64,000 bases of DNA from positions 538,001 to 602,000 of the forward strand of contig JBBPUQ010000008.1 in assembly GCA_038501195.1 (NCBI GenBank), read 5' to 3'. The translations under genes and the position numbers were made by a program. Source of the DNA: Nemania diffusa (taxonomy: Eukaryota; Ascomycota; Sordariomycetes; Xylariales; Xylariaceae). Every line of letters begins with the position of its first letter. Within the stretch, counting starts at the first letter, position 1. Below, one piece after another: positions 26,386 through 40,015 of this stretch. The notes beneath the pieces were generated by a model. That model saw only the letters and a program-made list of their open reading frames with translations. It made no database searches and was not told where the DNA came from.

Positions 26386-27237
26386 GGTATATCAATGGCA
26401 GTAAAGAAAAAGATGATTTGGCGAATGTATCTGAGCTCACTCGATAAAGCGCAGACTTGGATGAAAAATTTTGTATAGTGGTGTTTCCCCTCACCGGTGG
26501 CTGAAATTAGTAGCAGCCCAAGGATAATGACGCTCCTCATGAAGCAATCCCTAGATAGTGACTACCATCTAATGGCTATCTCCGATTGCGTTGTATTTTC
26601 TGTGTCACTTGACGAGCTGTTGGATGAGACCAAATTGTCTTATCTGTATACAATGGGCGGCGTTCCTGGTCGCATGTATCTAGGAGAGATGAGTAGAGAG
26701 GGCCGGCTCTAGGCAGCGACTACCACATTTTTGGTTGCACCGGGACAGTGGCTGGTTACCTCCTAGTTACAGTTCTTGTCAGCATTGCATGCGCTTTTAC
26801 GGATGCTCACGAGAAACAATAAAGGGGGTGGGGGGATCGCTCCTATTCGCTTAAAGCACACTCGCTTAATGGCGCATGAGCTAATCAGACCTTTTTACTT
26901 TGTACTCTACCTAACTGTCTATGGAATACTGGCAAATCTAAGCTATACCGGTGTCCTATCTAGAATAAAGGCGAACTTGCTAATTAGACCTATTATTTAT
27001 CGAAGCCCACCTATAGCACATATGCGTACCCCAGAACCGCGCCGTATTACAGAATACTTTTAACAAACTGCTAGTTATAGTGTTATGTGTCTTAAGTCGC
27101 ATCCTCGTCTCTGATGAAATGAAGTGGTATATGAGCGCACTATTCAGCTTACTGACTATGACAGAGAGGTGGGAGGACCTGCTTATATGCACGAACGAGA
27201 TGCCTGAGCCCCTTTTCCTATACAGTACACGAAGTGA
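26386..27237. other. Upstream region of the NLR gene, no gene supported
   Basis: Ordinary base composition. Small open frames (26,497-26,712 and 26,776-27,063, plus strand) lack an ATG-led domain or splice-supported extension. The promoter of the NLR gene should lie in its left part. Two similar 15-20 bp stretches (around GCTAATCAGACC and GCTAATTAGACC) occur near 26,880 and 26,978. Confidence 0.4.
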
Positions 27238-27435
27238 CTCCTTGACCTAGCATACTTTCAACTACCTGGTACTGCAAGGGCATTGGACACAGAAGCCTCA
27301 TTTAGTGAGGGGCTTAGCAAGTGGAACAAGTCTTCCTATTCCAGGAGATGGATGAGTGCGAGCCTAGCCTGGTGGGCTATGTATACAAATACATGTATTC
27401 GATGCTCTGCCATAGAATGGTGCCACGTGGGCTAG
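27238..27435 (+). pseudogene. Possible relic of a hAT transposase C-terminus
   Basis: A 65-codon frame between stops. It contains Tyr-Phe-x-Leu-Pro followed by Glu-Ala-Ser-Phe-Ser-Glu-Gly, then a Lys/Arg/Ser-rich stretch and a Trp-rich end. This resembles the hAT dimerisation region (YL-x-[IL]-P ... E-x-x-FS-x-G) with a two-residue spacing difference. No terminal inverted repeats or upstream transposase domain were found, so the call is weak and it may be chance. Confidence 0.25.
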
Positions 27436-27840
27436 GCCCTTGACATAGGCGGTAGGCTCGGAAGGTATTGTAGTGGTATTCCAATCTGTCACAGGGCATA
27501 GCCACCAACAAACAAGTACCTTGTATATAGCTAGGTGGCGGCGTCCAAGAACTTTCGAAGGGTGACATGTTAGGATCTGTTAATATGTAATGGGCAGGGG
27601 CATGAGGGAGAAGGAAGGGAGTAGAATCAATGCCCAGCATACTCTTCGCAGTCAGCTTGCGGACTAGATCGCTGGGTGCTCAGTGGGGGCCTCTGCATCC
27701 CAGCGTAGCCTAAGGTAGCTACGGTCGCCCACAGGGCTTACTGTCTCATAATTCAATTTAGGTAACTACGCCGACACCACTGGGCCCACCTTTTTCTTCT
27801 ACTTTCTTTCTTAAATCAAACTTGCAACTTAACTTTTTAT
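27436..27840. other. Right shoulder of the gene island
   Basis: Ordinary composition, no gene seen. The minus frame at 27,377-27,640 has no recognisable feature. It passes abruptly into AT isochore 2 at about 27,830. Confidence 0.4.
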
Positions 27841-28039
27841 AATTATTTTTTCAATTTAGCAATAATTTATTTAAACTTTTATATAAATTAATATATATAT
27901 AGTTAATTTAATTATATTTTAAAATAGCTATATAAATTAAATATAGTTTTTTTAAATTAAATTTGTTATATATAATTTATAAATATATTAGTTTTATATA
28001 GTTTATATATTTTATTTTTTTATTAATTTTATTTTATTT

Positions 28040-28590
28040 ATTATAATTATTATAATTATTATATAATTTTATATAAATAAATTTTATTTTTATATTTTTA
28101 ATAATATTAAAAATAACTATAAATACTTTTAAATATTTTAATTTATTTTAAATTATATAAATAGTTTTTAATTTATTAATAAATATATTTATTAATTATA
28201 ACTATATTTTATATTAATAAATATTATTTTTATATTTTTAATAATATTAATTTTAATTATAAATATTTTTAACTATTTTAATTAATTTTATATTATATAA
28301 ATATATTTTAATTTATTAATAAATATATTAAATAATAATAATAATATTTTATATTAATAAATATTATTTTTATATTTTTAATAATATTAATTTTAATAAT
28401 TAATTTTTTAAAAAATTTAAAATTTTTTTATATTATATAAGTTTATTTTAATTTATTAATAAATATATTTTATAATAGTTATAATATATTATATTAATAA
28501 ATATTATTTTAATATTTTTAAAAATATTATTTTTAATTATTAACAGTTTTAAAAATTTAAAAATGTTTTAAATAATATAAATATAATTTA
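28040..28590. repeat. 140 bp tandem repeat, about four units
   Basis: The same stretch (TTATATTAATAAATATT and its continuation) recurs at 28,069, 28,209, 28,349 and 28,489, exactly 140 bp apart. Units have diverged by base changes but the period is constant. It is a small satellite inside the AT isochore. Confidence 0.75.
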
Positions 28591-31500
28591 ATTAAACAAT
28601 ATATATATTTTTATTAAAATTAAAAAATTTAATTAATATATTTTTTAATTAAAACTTTTAAAAATAAATTTATACTATTAATAAAAATATAAATTTATAT
28701 AAATATATTATTTATATTATAACTATAATAATATTATTATATAATATTTTAATTGTTTTATTAATATATTATATAATAAAACATTTAAAAAATTAAAATA
28801 TAATTAATTAAAATAAAAATAATATTATTAAATAATATATTTTATTTTTTAATTTTTAATATATTGTTTTTTTTTTTATTATATAAAATTATAATAATTT
28901 TAATTATATTATATAAAATATATAAATAATTTATTAAAATTAAATTTAATTAAATATATAGTTAATAATATAATATTATTAAAATTTATAAAAATATAAA
29001 AATATATAAAATAATATTAAAATATATAATTAATTTAAATATTAATTAATTAATATAGCTTTTTATTTATTAATTTGTTAATATTTAAATTATTTATTTT
29101 TATTTTTTATATTTTTTAACTTTTTTATATTTTATAAAAATTTTTTTTTATATGTTTTTATTATATTTTATTTTATTTTTTTTTTTTTATTATTTATATA
29201 TTGTTAATTTTTTATTTTAATTATTATTATATTTTTTTTTTAATTAATATTATTTAATATAATTAATAATATTTATTAATTATTTTTAACAATTTTAAAT
29301 ATTGTAATATTTTTATAATTAAAACTATTTAAATTATTAAAGTGTTTTTTTAGTTTTTTTATAATAAAATTTACTATATTTTAAATAAATTTAAAATATA
29401 ATTTTTTAATATATATTATATTATATTAAACTAATATAATTTGTTATAAATTATTTAATGTTTAATTAATTTTGTTATAATTTTTAAAAACAAAAAATTA
29501 AAAAATATAAAATAAAAAATCAATTAAATTAAATATATAATTATTATTATATTATATATATTTAATAAAACTAAAACAAAAATAATATATTATATATATT
29601 AATAAAAAAATTATAATAATTTAATAAAATAATATATTGTTATAAATAATATAAGTTTTAAAAATATTTATATAAACTACTATTATTTTAAATAAAATAA
29701 AAAATGTTTATTTTATATTAATAAGTTTTAATTTTAGTAAACTAAATATAAATAAATATTTATTAATTAGTATAAAATTAAAAAATACAAAAAAAAAAAA
29801 AAAGTTAAAGTTTTTGAAAATTTTTATTAAATTTATAATAAAAATAATAAAAATAGCAAATTTATAAAAGTTAAAAATTTAGTTTAATTAAATTAAAAAA
29901 AAAATCGAAATATAAACTAAAACTATATATATTATAAAAAAGCAATATAAATATATTAATAATAAAAAAAAAAAAAAATAAACAATAAAAAAATAAATAA
30001 TATATTAAAGTTTTAAATTGTTTATAGTTAAATTATTATATTTAATAATTAAAAGATTTAATAATATAAAATTAAATAAACTAAAAAAATATAAAGTTTT
30101 ATATATATAAATATTATAAAATATATTTAATTTTTTATATAATTAAATTTAAACTATAAAATGTAATATTGTTTTAATTTAATTAAATTTATTTTAATTA
30201 TATTATTTTTATGCTTTTTTAACTATTATATTTTATATTTATTTGTTACTATTATTTACTGTTTTTTTTTGTTTATTGTTTATATTTATTATTTTATATA
30301 ATATATAATAAATATTATTTTATAATAAACTATTTATATTTAATAATATATAAATAAAATTTATATTAAAAAATTTATATATATAATTAATATTTGTTTT
30401 TAATAAAAGTTATTATATTTTTACTTTTTTTATTATAATAATTTTAGCAAACTTTATTGTTTATTATTATATTTTTAATTTAATTTTTATTTATTTTGTT
30501 TTTATTAATTAATTTTTTACTATTATTTAATATATTACTATTTGTTTTTTTTTTATTTTGTTTATATTATTTTAACATTTTAGTTTATTATTGTTTTTTT
30601 TATTAATTTTATAAAATATATAAACTATAAAAAATTAAAATATATATAAAACTATTTCAAATTAAAATGTTATAATTAAAAAAGTTTTATTTATACTTTA
30701 GTTAATTATAGCAGTATATATTTGTAATAATATTAATTATATCAATTATATTAATAAAATCAAATATATTTGCAGTTTTAATTTAATTAATATATATATA
30801 TATAATTTATATAATAATTATATAAATTTTATTAATTAAGTTTTTACTTTTTTTGCTATTATAAATTAAATATATAAAAATTATATAAAAACAAATATAA
30901 GTTTTTTTAAATAAGTTATTTTAAAAAATAATACATTAACAAATGTTTTATTTATTAATATTTATATACTTTTTATTTTAAGCAATATTATTAAATATTA
31001 CAAAATTAAAACTAATAATAGTTTAATAATTAATATTAATATAACATTTTATACTTGTAACAAAAAAAATAAAAATTTAAAAAAAGCTTAAAAAATTCAA
31101 TTAGTTTTAAATATTTTAAAATTAACTAATTACAAATTAAAAAATAAAAAAACAAATATAACAATTTTAATTACAATTAAAATAGTTATAAATAATAAAA
31201 CTTAAATTAAATAAAAATATATAAATAAGTTATAAATTAAAAAAAATATAATTAGTTAAACTTATAAATATAAATATAATTATTAATATAAAATTATTAT
31301 AAAACTAATATATAATTTGTTTTTAATATTAATATTTAAACTAATATATAATAAAATAAATATTAGCAAATTTAATTTTATTAAAATTTATATAAATTAT
31401 TTTAAAATAACTATAAGTTTATTTATTATAAATAATTATAATAAATTAAATTTAATTAAATTAAACTATTAAAAAAAAATAATAAATAAAAAAGCTTATA

Positions 31501-32203
31501 GTTTATTTAATTAAAAATTTAATAGTTTAAATAAACTGCTGCTATTGTAAAAAGCTTTAAATATACTAGATATATTTGCAACTAATATATATAACTTTAA
31601 TTATAAATGTTTTAATAATATTTCAAACAAAAAATAAACAGTAAAAAAAACTGCGAAATAAATAAATATTTTATTAATAAAAATAAAAATTAAAATATAA
31701 AGTTTATAACAATATATATATTTAATAATTAAAACTTTTTAATATAAAGTTTTAAAATTATAATATATTTTTTTATTTTTAAATTATTTTAAATTTATTT
31801 TATATTTAATTTATAAATTTTATAAAATTAAACTTATAAATATTAAATATATATTATTATATATTAATTACTTTAATAATAATTTTAATAAAACATTTTT
31901 ATTATTTTTGTAAAAATAAATTTATTAAAATTTTATTAAAAAATTTTAAAATAATATTAAATATTAATAAATAATAAATAAATATAATAAAAAATAATAA
32001 TAAATATAATAAAAATAAATAAATAATAATAATTAATAAATAATAATAAATATAATAATAATAAATATAATAATAATAAATAAATAATAATAATTAATAA
32101 ATAATAATAAATATAATAATAATGAATAAATATAATAAATAAATAATAATAAATAATAAAAAATAATAAAAATTAATATAAATAATAATAATAAATAAAT
32201 ATA

Positions 32204-32914
32204 ATAAATAATAAATAATAAATAATAAATAATAAATAATAAATAATAAATAATAAATAATAAATAATAAATAATAAATAATAAATAATAAATAATAAAT
32301 AATAAATAATAAATAATAAATAATAAATAATAAATAATAAATAATAAATAATAAATAATAAATAATAAATAATAAATAATAAATAATAAATAATAAATAA
32401 TAAATAATAAATAATAAATAATAAATAATAAATAATAAATAATAAATAATAAATAATAAATAATAAATAATAAATAATAAATAATAAATAATAAATAATA
32501 AATAATAAATAATAAATAATAAATAATAAATAATAAATAATAAATAATAAATAATAAATAATAAATAATAAATAATAAATAATAAATAATAAATAATAAA
32601 TAATAAATAATAAATAATAAATAATAAATAATAAATAATAAATAATAAATAATAAATAATAAATAATAAATAATAAATAATAAATAATAAATAATAAATA
32701 ATAAATAATAAATAATAAATAATAAATAATAAATAATAAATAATAAATAATAAATAATAAATAATAAATAATAAATAATAAATAATAAATAATAAATAAT
32801 AAATAATAAATAATAAATAATAAATAATAAATAATAAATAATAAATAATAAATAATAAATAATAAATAATAAATAATAAATAATAAATAATAAATAATAA
32901 ATAATAAATAATAA
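32204..32914. repeat. Uninterrupted heptamer array (AAATAAT)n
   Basis: About 711 bp of perfect 7 bp units, roughly 100 copies, with no visible interruption. Imperfect ATAATA-type sequence extends on both sides (about 31,970-32,200 and to 32,940). The minus strand reads as a 7-residue repeat (IIYYLLF) because seven bases times three gives a 21 bp codon cycle. This open frame (32,094-32,951) is a by-product, not a gene. Confidence 0.9.
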
Positions 32915-35589
32915 AAATTAAATAATAAATAATAAATATATTTAATATCAATAAGTTTTTTTATAAATTTTGTTATATATAATAAATTTTATAAAAATAA
33001 ATTAATAATATTTAAATTTAAAAAAATTTAAATAATTTTAATTAAAAATTAAATATAACAAATATATTATTATAATTATTATAAAAATATAATAGTTTTA
33101 AAATATTTTTAATATAAATTAATAATATATATAAATATAAATAATTAATTAAAATTTTAAATATATATTATTTATTTTATATTATAATTATAATTATATT
33201 AATATTAATTAATAAATTTAAAAAATAAATATAAATCAATAAAATTAAAAAATAAAGTTTAATTTTAAAATTATTAAATTATATTTATTTAAAATAAAAA
33301 TATTATAAATATATTTTTTAAAAAAAACTAATTTTAAAAATATTATAAAATATAATAAATAAATTTTATTTTTAATAATATATTTTAAAAGTAATTATTT
33401 ATTAAAAAATATTATTTTATATAAATATTATATAAATATATTTTAATATATTTATATTTTAATGTTTTATATTATAAATAAATAATTATTATAAATTAAT
33501 ATTTAGTTTATTATTAAATAAATATAAATTGTTTTAAAAAAAAGCTTTTATTTAAAGCTATATTAATTATTTAAAAAGAATAAACAAATATTTATATAAA
33601 AAATAAAATATAAATATAAAATTAATATTTAATTATATATTACAAAATAAATAAATATATTATATAAAAAATATAATATATTTATTTTAAATTAAAAAAA
33701 TAATTAAAAGTTTTAATATAATAATAATATTTATAAAATATTAATTTTATAATTAAAATAATTTATATTATAATTAAATTAATTAAAATTTATATATTAA
33801 ATATATTTATTTTATTTTTATTATTATAATAAAAGATAATTATATATTATAAAAAAAGTTTAAAAATTTTAATTATTAATTTAATTATTTAAATGTTTTA
33901 AATTTAATATAAAAATTAAATATAATTTAATTTATAAATTATAAAATAATTTTTTTTATATATAAATATTTTATTTTAAATCATTTAATTTTTAAATTTT
34001 AATTTAATTTAATTTTAATAAATATAATTTAATAAATAATTATAAATATTTTAAATTAAATAATTAAATTTTATAATTTATTATTTATAATATTAAAATT
34101 TAAATTATATTTTATATTAAATATTATAAAAGATTATAATTAATATAATATATTAATTTAATTATATTATTGTTATAAAGTTATTATAACTTTATTATAT
34201 AAAAAAATAAAAATTTATATAATTATATATATTATAAAATAAATATAATTATAAAAAAATAATAATTTAATTTATATTTTAAATTATATATTAATATAAA
34301 AAATTAAATGATTAAAGTTTTAATTTTTTAAATAAAATATATTAATAATTATAAATATTAATATTTATAAAAATAAAATAAAATAAAAATTAATTATAAA
34401 ATATAATTAATATAATATTATAAAAAATTATTTATGTAATAAAATTTAAAAATATTAAAATATAATATAAATAAATTAATTAATAAATTATAATTAATAT
34501 AATAATATTATAATATATATTTATATTTAATATAAATAAAAATATAATTATTATTTTAATAATATTTTAAATAATATATATAAATAAATAATTTTAAATA
34601 TAATAAATATATTAATTTTATTATATAAAAATTAAATTATATTATTAATATTTTCTTTTTATAATATTTTAAATTTAAATAAAGTTGTATTATTATAATA
34701 TTATTATTTATTAATAATAAATAAATTTAAAATATTTATTTTAAATTTTTAATTTATTAATATTTTATAATATTGTTATTATTTTATATATATTAATTGA
34801 TTTATAAATAAAATATTATTAATTTTAAAAAATATATAAAATTATTTAATATAATTATATTATTTAAAACTAATATATTTAAATTTTTTAATAATTTAAA
34901 ATATTTTAATAAATATTTTTAATATAATAAATTAATTAATTTAATTTTATAATTATTTTTTTTTAATATAAAATATAAATTTAAAATTAAATTTAATTTT
35001 AAATTTTATATATTAATAAAATATTTATATTAATTTTATAATTAATATTAATAATAAAACAATTTAATTTTTTAAAATATTAAAATATTTATATTTTTTT
35101 ATATTGTGTTTATAATAATTTTATAAATTTATTTATAATTCTTTATTAATTAATAAATATTTTTATATTATTTAATTATATAATATTATTATTAAATTTA
35201 TATTTTAAAGTTTTTAATATATATAATTATTATTAAAATTATATATATAAATAATTAAAATAATTTATAAAATTTAAATATATATATAATTTTTTATTTT
35301 TTATATTAATATATAAATATATAAATTTTATTTATATATATTAATAAAACTTTAATTATATATATTTAAATATATTTATATAAATTAAGTTAAAAAATAA
35401 TAATATACTAATATTAATTTAATTATTTATTAATTTTAATTATTTTATAATATTTATATTTTTTACAAATAATATTATAATAATTATTAATTATATAATT
35501 TTTGAATTTTTTTAAAATATATATAATATATAATATATAAAATATAATAATTTTAATAAAAAAAATATAATATAATTTATTAATATTTA

Positions 35590-38200
35590 TAAAATTTATA
35601 AATTATATATATATATATATATATAATATTTTATTAATATTAATTAATAATTATAAAATATAAATATAAATTAATAATTATATTTATATTAAAAATTAAT
35701 TATAATTAAAAATAGTTTTTATAATATATTATTAAGTTATTATTTTAATTATTTTAATTATTTTATATTTATTATTATTTATATTTAAAATAATAATAAT
35801 AAATATAAATTAATAAATTAATAACTTTATATAATAAAAATAAATTTAATTATAAAAATATAATTAAATTAATTTACAATATTATTATTAATATTATTAA
35901 TATATTAAAAATATTATAAAATTAAATATTAAAAATAAATAATTTATAAATATATTTAAAATTAAATAGTTAAAAACAAATTTATATATATTATTAAATA
36001 ATATATATATAAAAATAAATAATTATATATAAAAAAATAATAATATTATAATTAATAATATTTAAATATTTAAATATATTAAATTTATAAAAATATATTA
36101 TATTAATAAAAATTATAAACTTTTATTTTAATATATTATTAATTAAAAAATGTTAAAAATATTATAATATAATATTTTTTAAATTATAAATTAAATAAAA
36201 TAAAGTTTATATAATATTTAATAAATAGTTAAATCAAATAATTAATTATAATTAATATTATATAAATTAAATTATTTTTATTTTTATTTAAATAAAAAAA
36301 CAATTTACTAAAAATAATATTTAAAATTTTTAAATTTTTAATTAATAAATTATAATTTATATAATATATATTAAATAGTTTAATTATTATATAATTTTAT
36401 TTTAATATATTTTAATTTAAAGTTTTTTTAATTAATTAAAAATTTATAATTAATATATTATTTTTTAATTGATAAATTATATTATAAATATTTAATAAAA
36501 GAAATTTTAAAATTAAAAATAAAATAAATTTATTATAAAATAATAAATTAAATAATAAATTAAATAATAAAATAAAAAATAAAAAATAAAAAATCTTAAT
36601 ATATTAATTATATTTTCATTATAAATAATATATATATATATATAATTAAATATTAATATTTTATAATATTTTTAAAAAATAATTAATATATTATAAAATA
36701 TAATTAAAATTAAAATTTTATATATATTTATTTTAATATAAATAAAATATATTTAAATAATAATTATTTTAATTATAATTAAATTAATTGAATTTTATTT
36801 AAATAATTATTATAAAATATAAATTTATGATTTAATTATTTTAATATTAATTAATTAAAAATTAAAAGTTATATTATAAAATAAAAAATTATAAAATTAT
36901 TATAAATAATTAAATATTTAAAATTAATATTTTATGTTTAATAATTAATTTTATAAAGTTTTTTTTTATAAATATTATTTAAAATATATTATATTATTAT
37001 TAAAATTTAATATTTTAAAAACTATTTAATTATATTATATATAACTTTAATATAAACTTTATAATATTATATTGTTATATATAAAAAAAAATAATATAAA
37101 TATTTATAAAATTTTTAAATAATAATATTAAATTAAATAATGTTATATTTAATTTATTAATTTTTAAAATAACTTTTATAATTAATTATAATAAATTTCT
37201 TTGTTTAAAAATATTTAATAATATTTATATAAAAATTAATATTAATTAAATTAAATAAATTTAAAATAAATAAAGTTTTTATAATTAAAAAATATAATAT
37301 TATAATTAATTTATTATATAAAAAAATAAATTTATATAAAAAATTTTAAAATATTAAATAATTATAACTATAATATAAAACTAAATTAAAAAAAACTATA
37401 TATATTTATTAAAAAGTAATAATTAAATTTTAATTATATAAAATTATAAAAATAATAATAACATTTTAAATTTAATATAAATATTAATAATTTAATTTAA
37501 TATTATTATTATTATTATATTAAATTTTAATATTAAATAAATAATTTATTTAAAATAATATAATTATTATATATATTAATAAAATTAAAAATATATTAAT
37601 TTAATATATATTATAAATATTATTATAATAAATTAAAATATAAAAATATTTATATATATTTAATATTTAATATATATTAAAAATAACTTTAATAAATTTA
37701 TAATTATAAAATTATAAATTAATAATAATGTAATTTTTATTTTTAAATATATTAAATAATATTAATATTTAAATATTTTAATAAATAAATAAAGTTTTTT
37801 TTTTTTTATAAAAAATTAATTATTATATAAAACTTTTTTTTTATAATATATTATTTTTAAATTATAATTAAAAATACTATATAATTTAATAATTATTATT
37901 AATATTTAATAAATTTTAAATAAAATATTAAAATATTAAATATATAAATATATTAATAAATTAATAATATAATTTTATAAAAAACTATTTATATATTAAA
38001 ACTATTAATTATATTATTAATAATATATATAAAATTTTAATTTATATATAAATATTAAATTAAATTAAAAACAATATTAAAAAAATTATTTAAAATTAAT
38101 ATTATATTATTTTAAAAAATATAAAATTATAAAATATTAACAATAAAAATAAATTTATATTAAATATTTGAAAAATTAATTATAATATAAATATTAATTA
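35590..38200 (+). mobile_element. Deleted copy of family 1 LTR element
   Basis: Begins with the last part of a family 1 LTR and its adjoining internal sequence (35,590-35,690 matches about 2,505-2,570). Further internal segments follow in the same order: about 36,130-36,430 matches 3,735-4,085, and the stretch near 38,100 matches about 7,590. The internal region is about half the length of the copy at 2,217, so large deletions are present. Boundaries are approximate. Confidence 0.5.
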
Positions 38201-40015
38201 TATAATAATTTATATAATATAATTAATATATATAAATTTATAAAATATTATTTTATATTATAATTTAAATAATTATATTAAAAAATTTTAATATTAAATT
38301 AATAATTTATTTTATTTTATAAATATATGTTTTAATAATTATATATAAAAATTATAAAAAATAAATAAATTTAATAAAATTTATTAATATTATTTATTTT
38401 ATTTATAATTAATAATATATTATTTATATAGTTGTTATTAATTAATATAAATATAAATTTAATTTAAATTTTAATATTAATATTATTATTATATATTTAA
38501 TAAATAAATATAAAAGTTTTTATAATATTTTATAATTTTTTAATTTATATAATAATTAATTAATTATATAATATTTATACTTAATATAATAATATAATAT
38601 AAATATTTAATTTATCTTTATATAAAATAATAATTTAATTATTATTTATAAATATTATTTAAATATAATATTTAAAATATTATTATTTTAAAATTTTAAT
38701 TATAAATTTATTAAAATTTATTATTTAAATAAATAATAAAATTATAACGAAATAATTAAATTTAATTTTAATAGCAAAAAATTAAATAAATAATAAAAAG
38801 TTTATTAAAATATTTTTTTAAAAATAATTTATTTATATTATTATATATTTATTTTTTAAAATTAAATAGTTATAATTATATAATTATTTTTATTAATTTA
38901 TTAATATTTTATTAAAATATAATATTATTATAATTAATTTATTAATAATTATATAATAATTAATATTAATTTAATATATAATCTTTTAATAAAATTAATA
39001 AATTATAAAAGTATTTTTAAATTTATATAATAAAATATTTATTATTAATAAAAAATTTTCTTTTTTTATTATATATTAATATTAATAATATAATTTCTTA
39101 TTTAAAGCAGCTAATATAATAAAAAAAATCAAAATATTAAATTTATTAAAATTTTATTAAAATATAATAAATATAAATTATTTTATTTTATTATTATTTT
39201 TATAATATTTTATATAATTTAATTAAAAGATTTTTTTTTTATAAATTTAAAATTTTAAAATTATATTTTATAATTTTAAATAAAGTTATAATTTATAAAA
39301 AAAATTATAAAATAATTATAATAATTTAAATTTTTTAAAAATATATAAAAAAAATTAATTTTTAATATTTTAAAATAAATATAATTTTTAATTAAATAAA
39401 TAACTATTTAATATTTTTATACAAAGTTTTTAATATATAATAAAATTATATATAAAATTATATAATTTTTTAAATAATATATTATATTTTAATAATTATT
39501 TTTAAATATAATATTTTAATTAAATATATATTATAATAAAAAAAATTTAATATTAATATAATATATTTTAAATTTTTTATTATTTAAAATAAAATATTTA
39601 TATAATTATATAATATATATTTAATTTAAAATATTTAATAAATATAAAAATAAAAACTTTAAATTATATTAATTTAATTAAAATAATTCTTTTATATTTA
39701 AAGTTTTTATATAAAAATTTTAAATTATTATATATATTTAATATATAATAATAAATAAATTTTTAATTAAATCAAAATTATATTATTATATAAAAATAAA
39801 AATAATAATATTTTATATATAAACTTTTTAAATAATTAAAATAATTTTAAATTTAAATATATATAAAGATATTTATGTAATTATTATATTAATTAATTAT
39901 TATATTTATATTATAATTAATTTAATATTAATTATAATATTTATTTATAAAATATTTAATTAATTTATTAATAAAACAAATATTATATAATTATAATTAT
40001 TAATATAATTTATAT

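Noticed and set aside
32204..32914. Telomere-like repeat
   Set aside because: The unit is 7 bp AAATAAT; fungal telomeres are usually 6 bp TTAGGG units, and a RIP-decayed telomere would keep a 6 bp period.
32094..32951. Long minus-strand open frame of 285 codons
   Set aside because: It is only the translation of a perfect 7 bp repeat array; the protein is a single 7-residue repeat with no composition typical of a gene.
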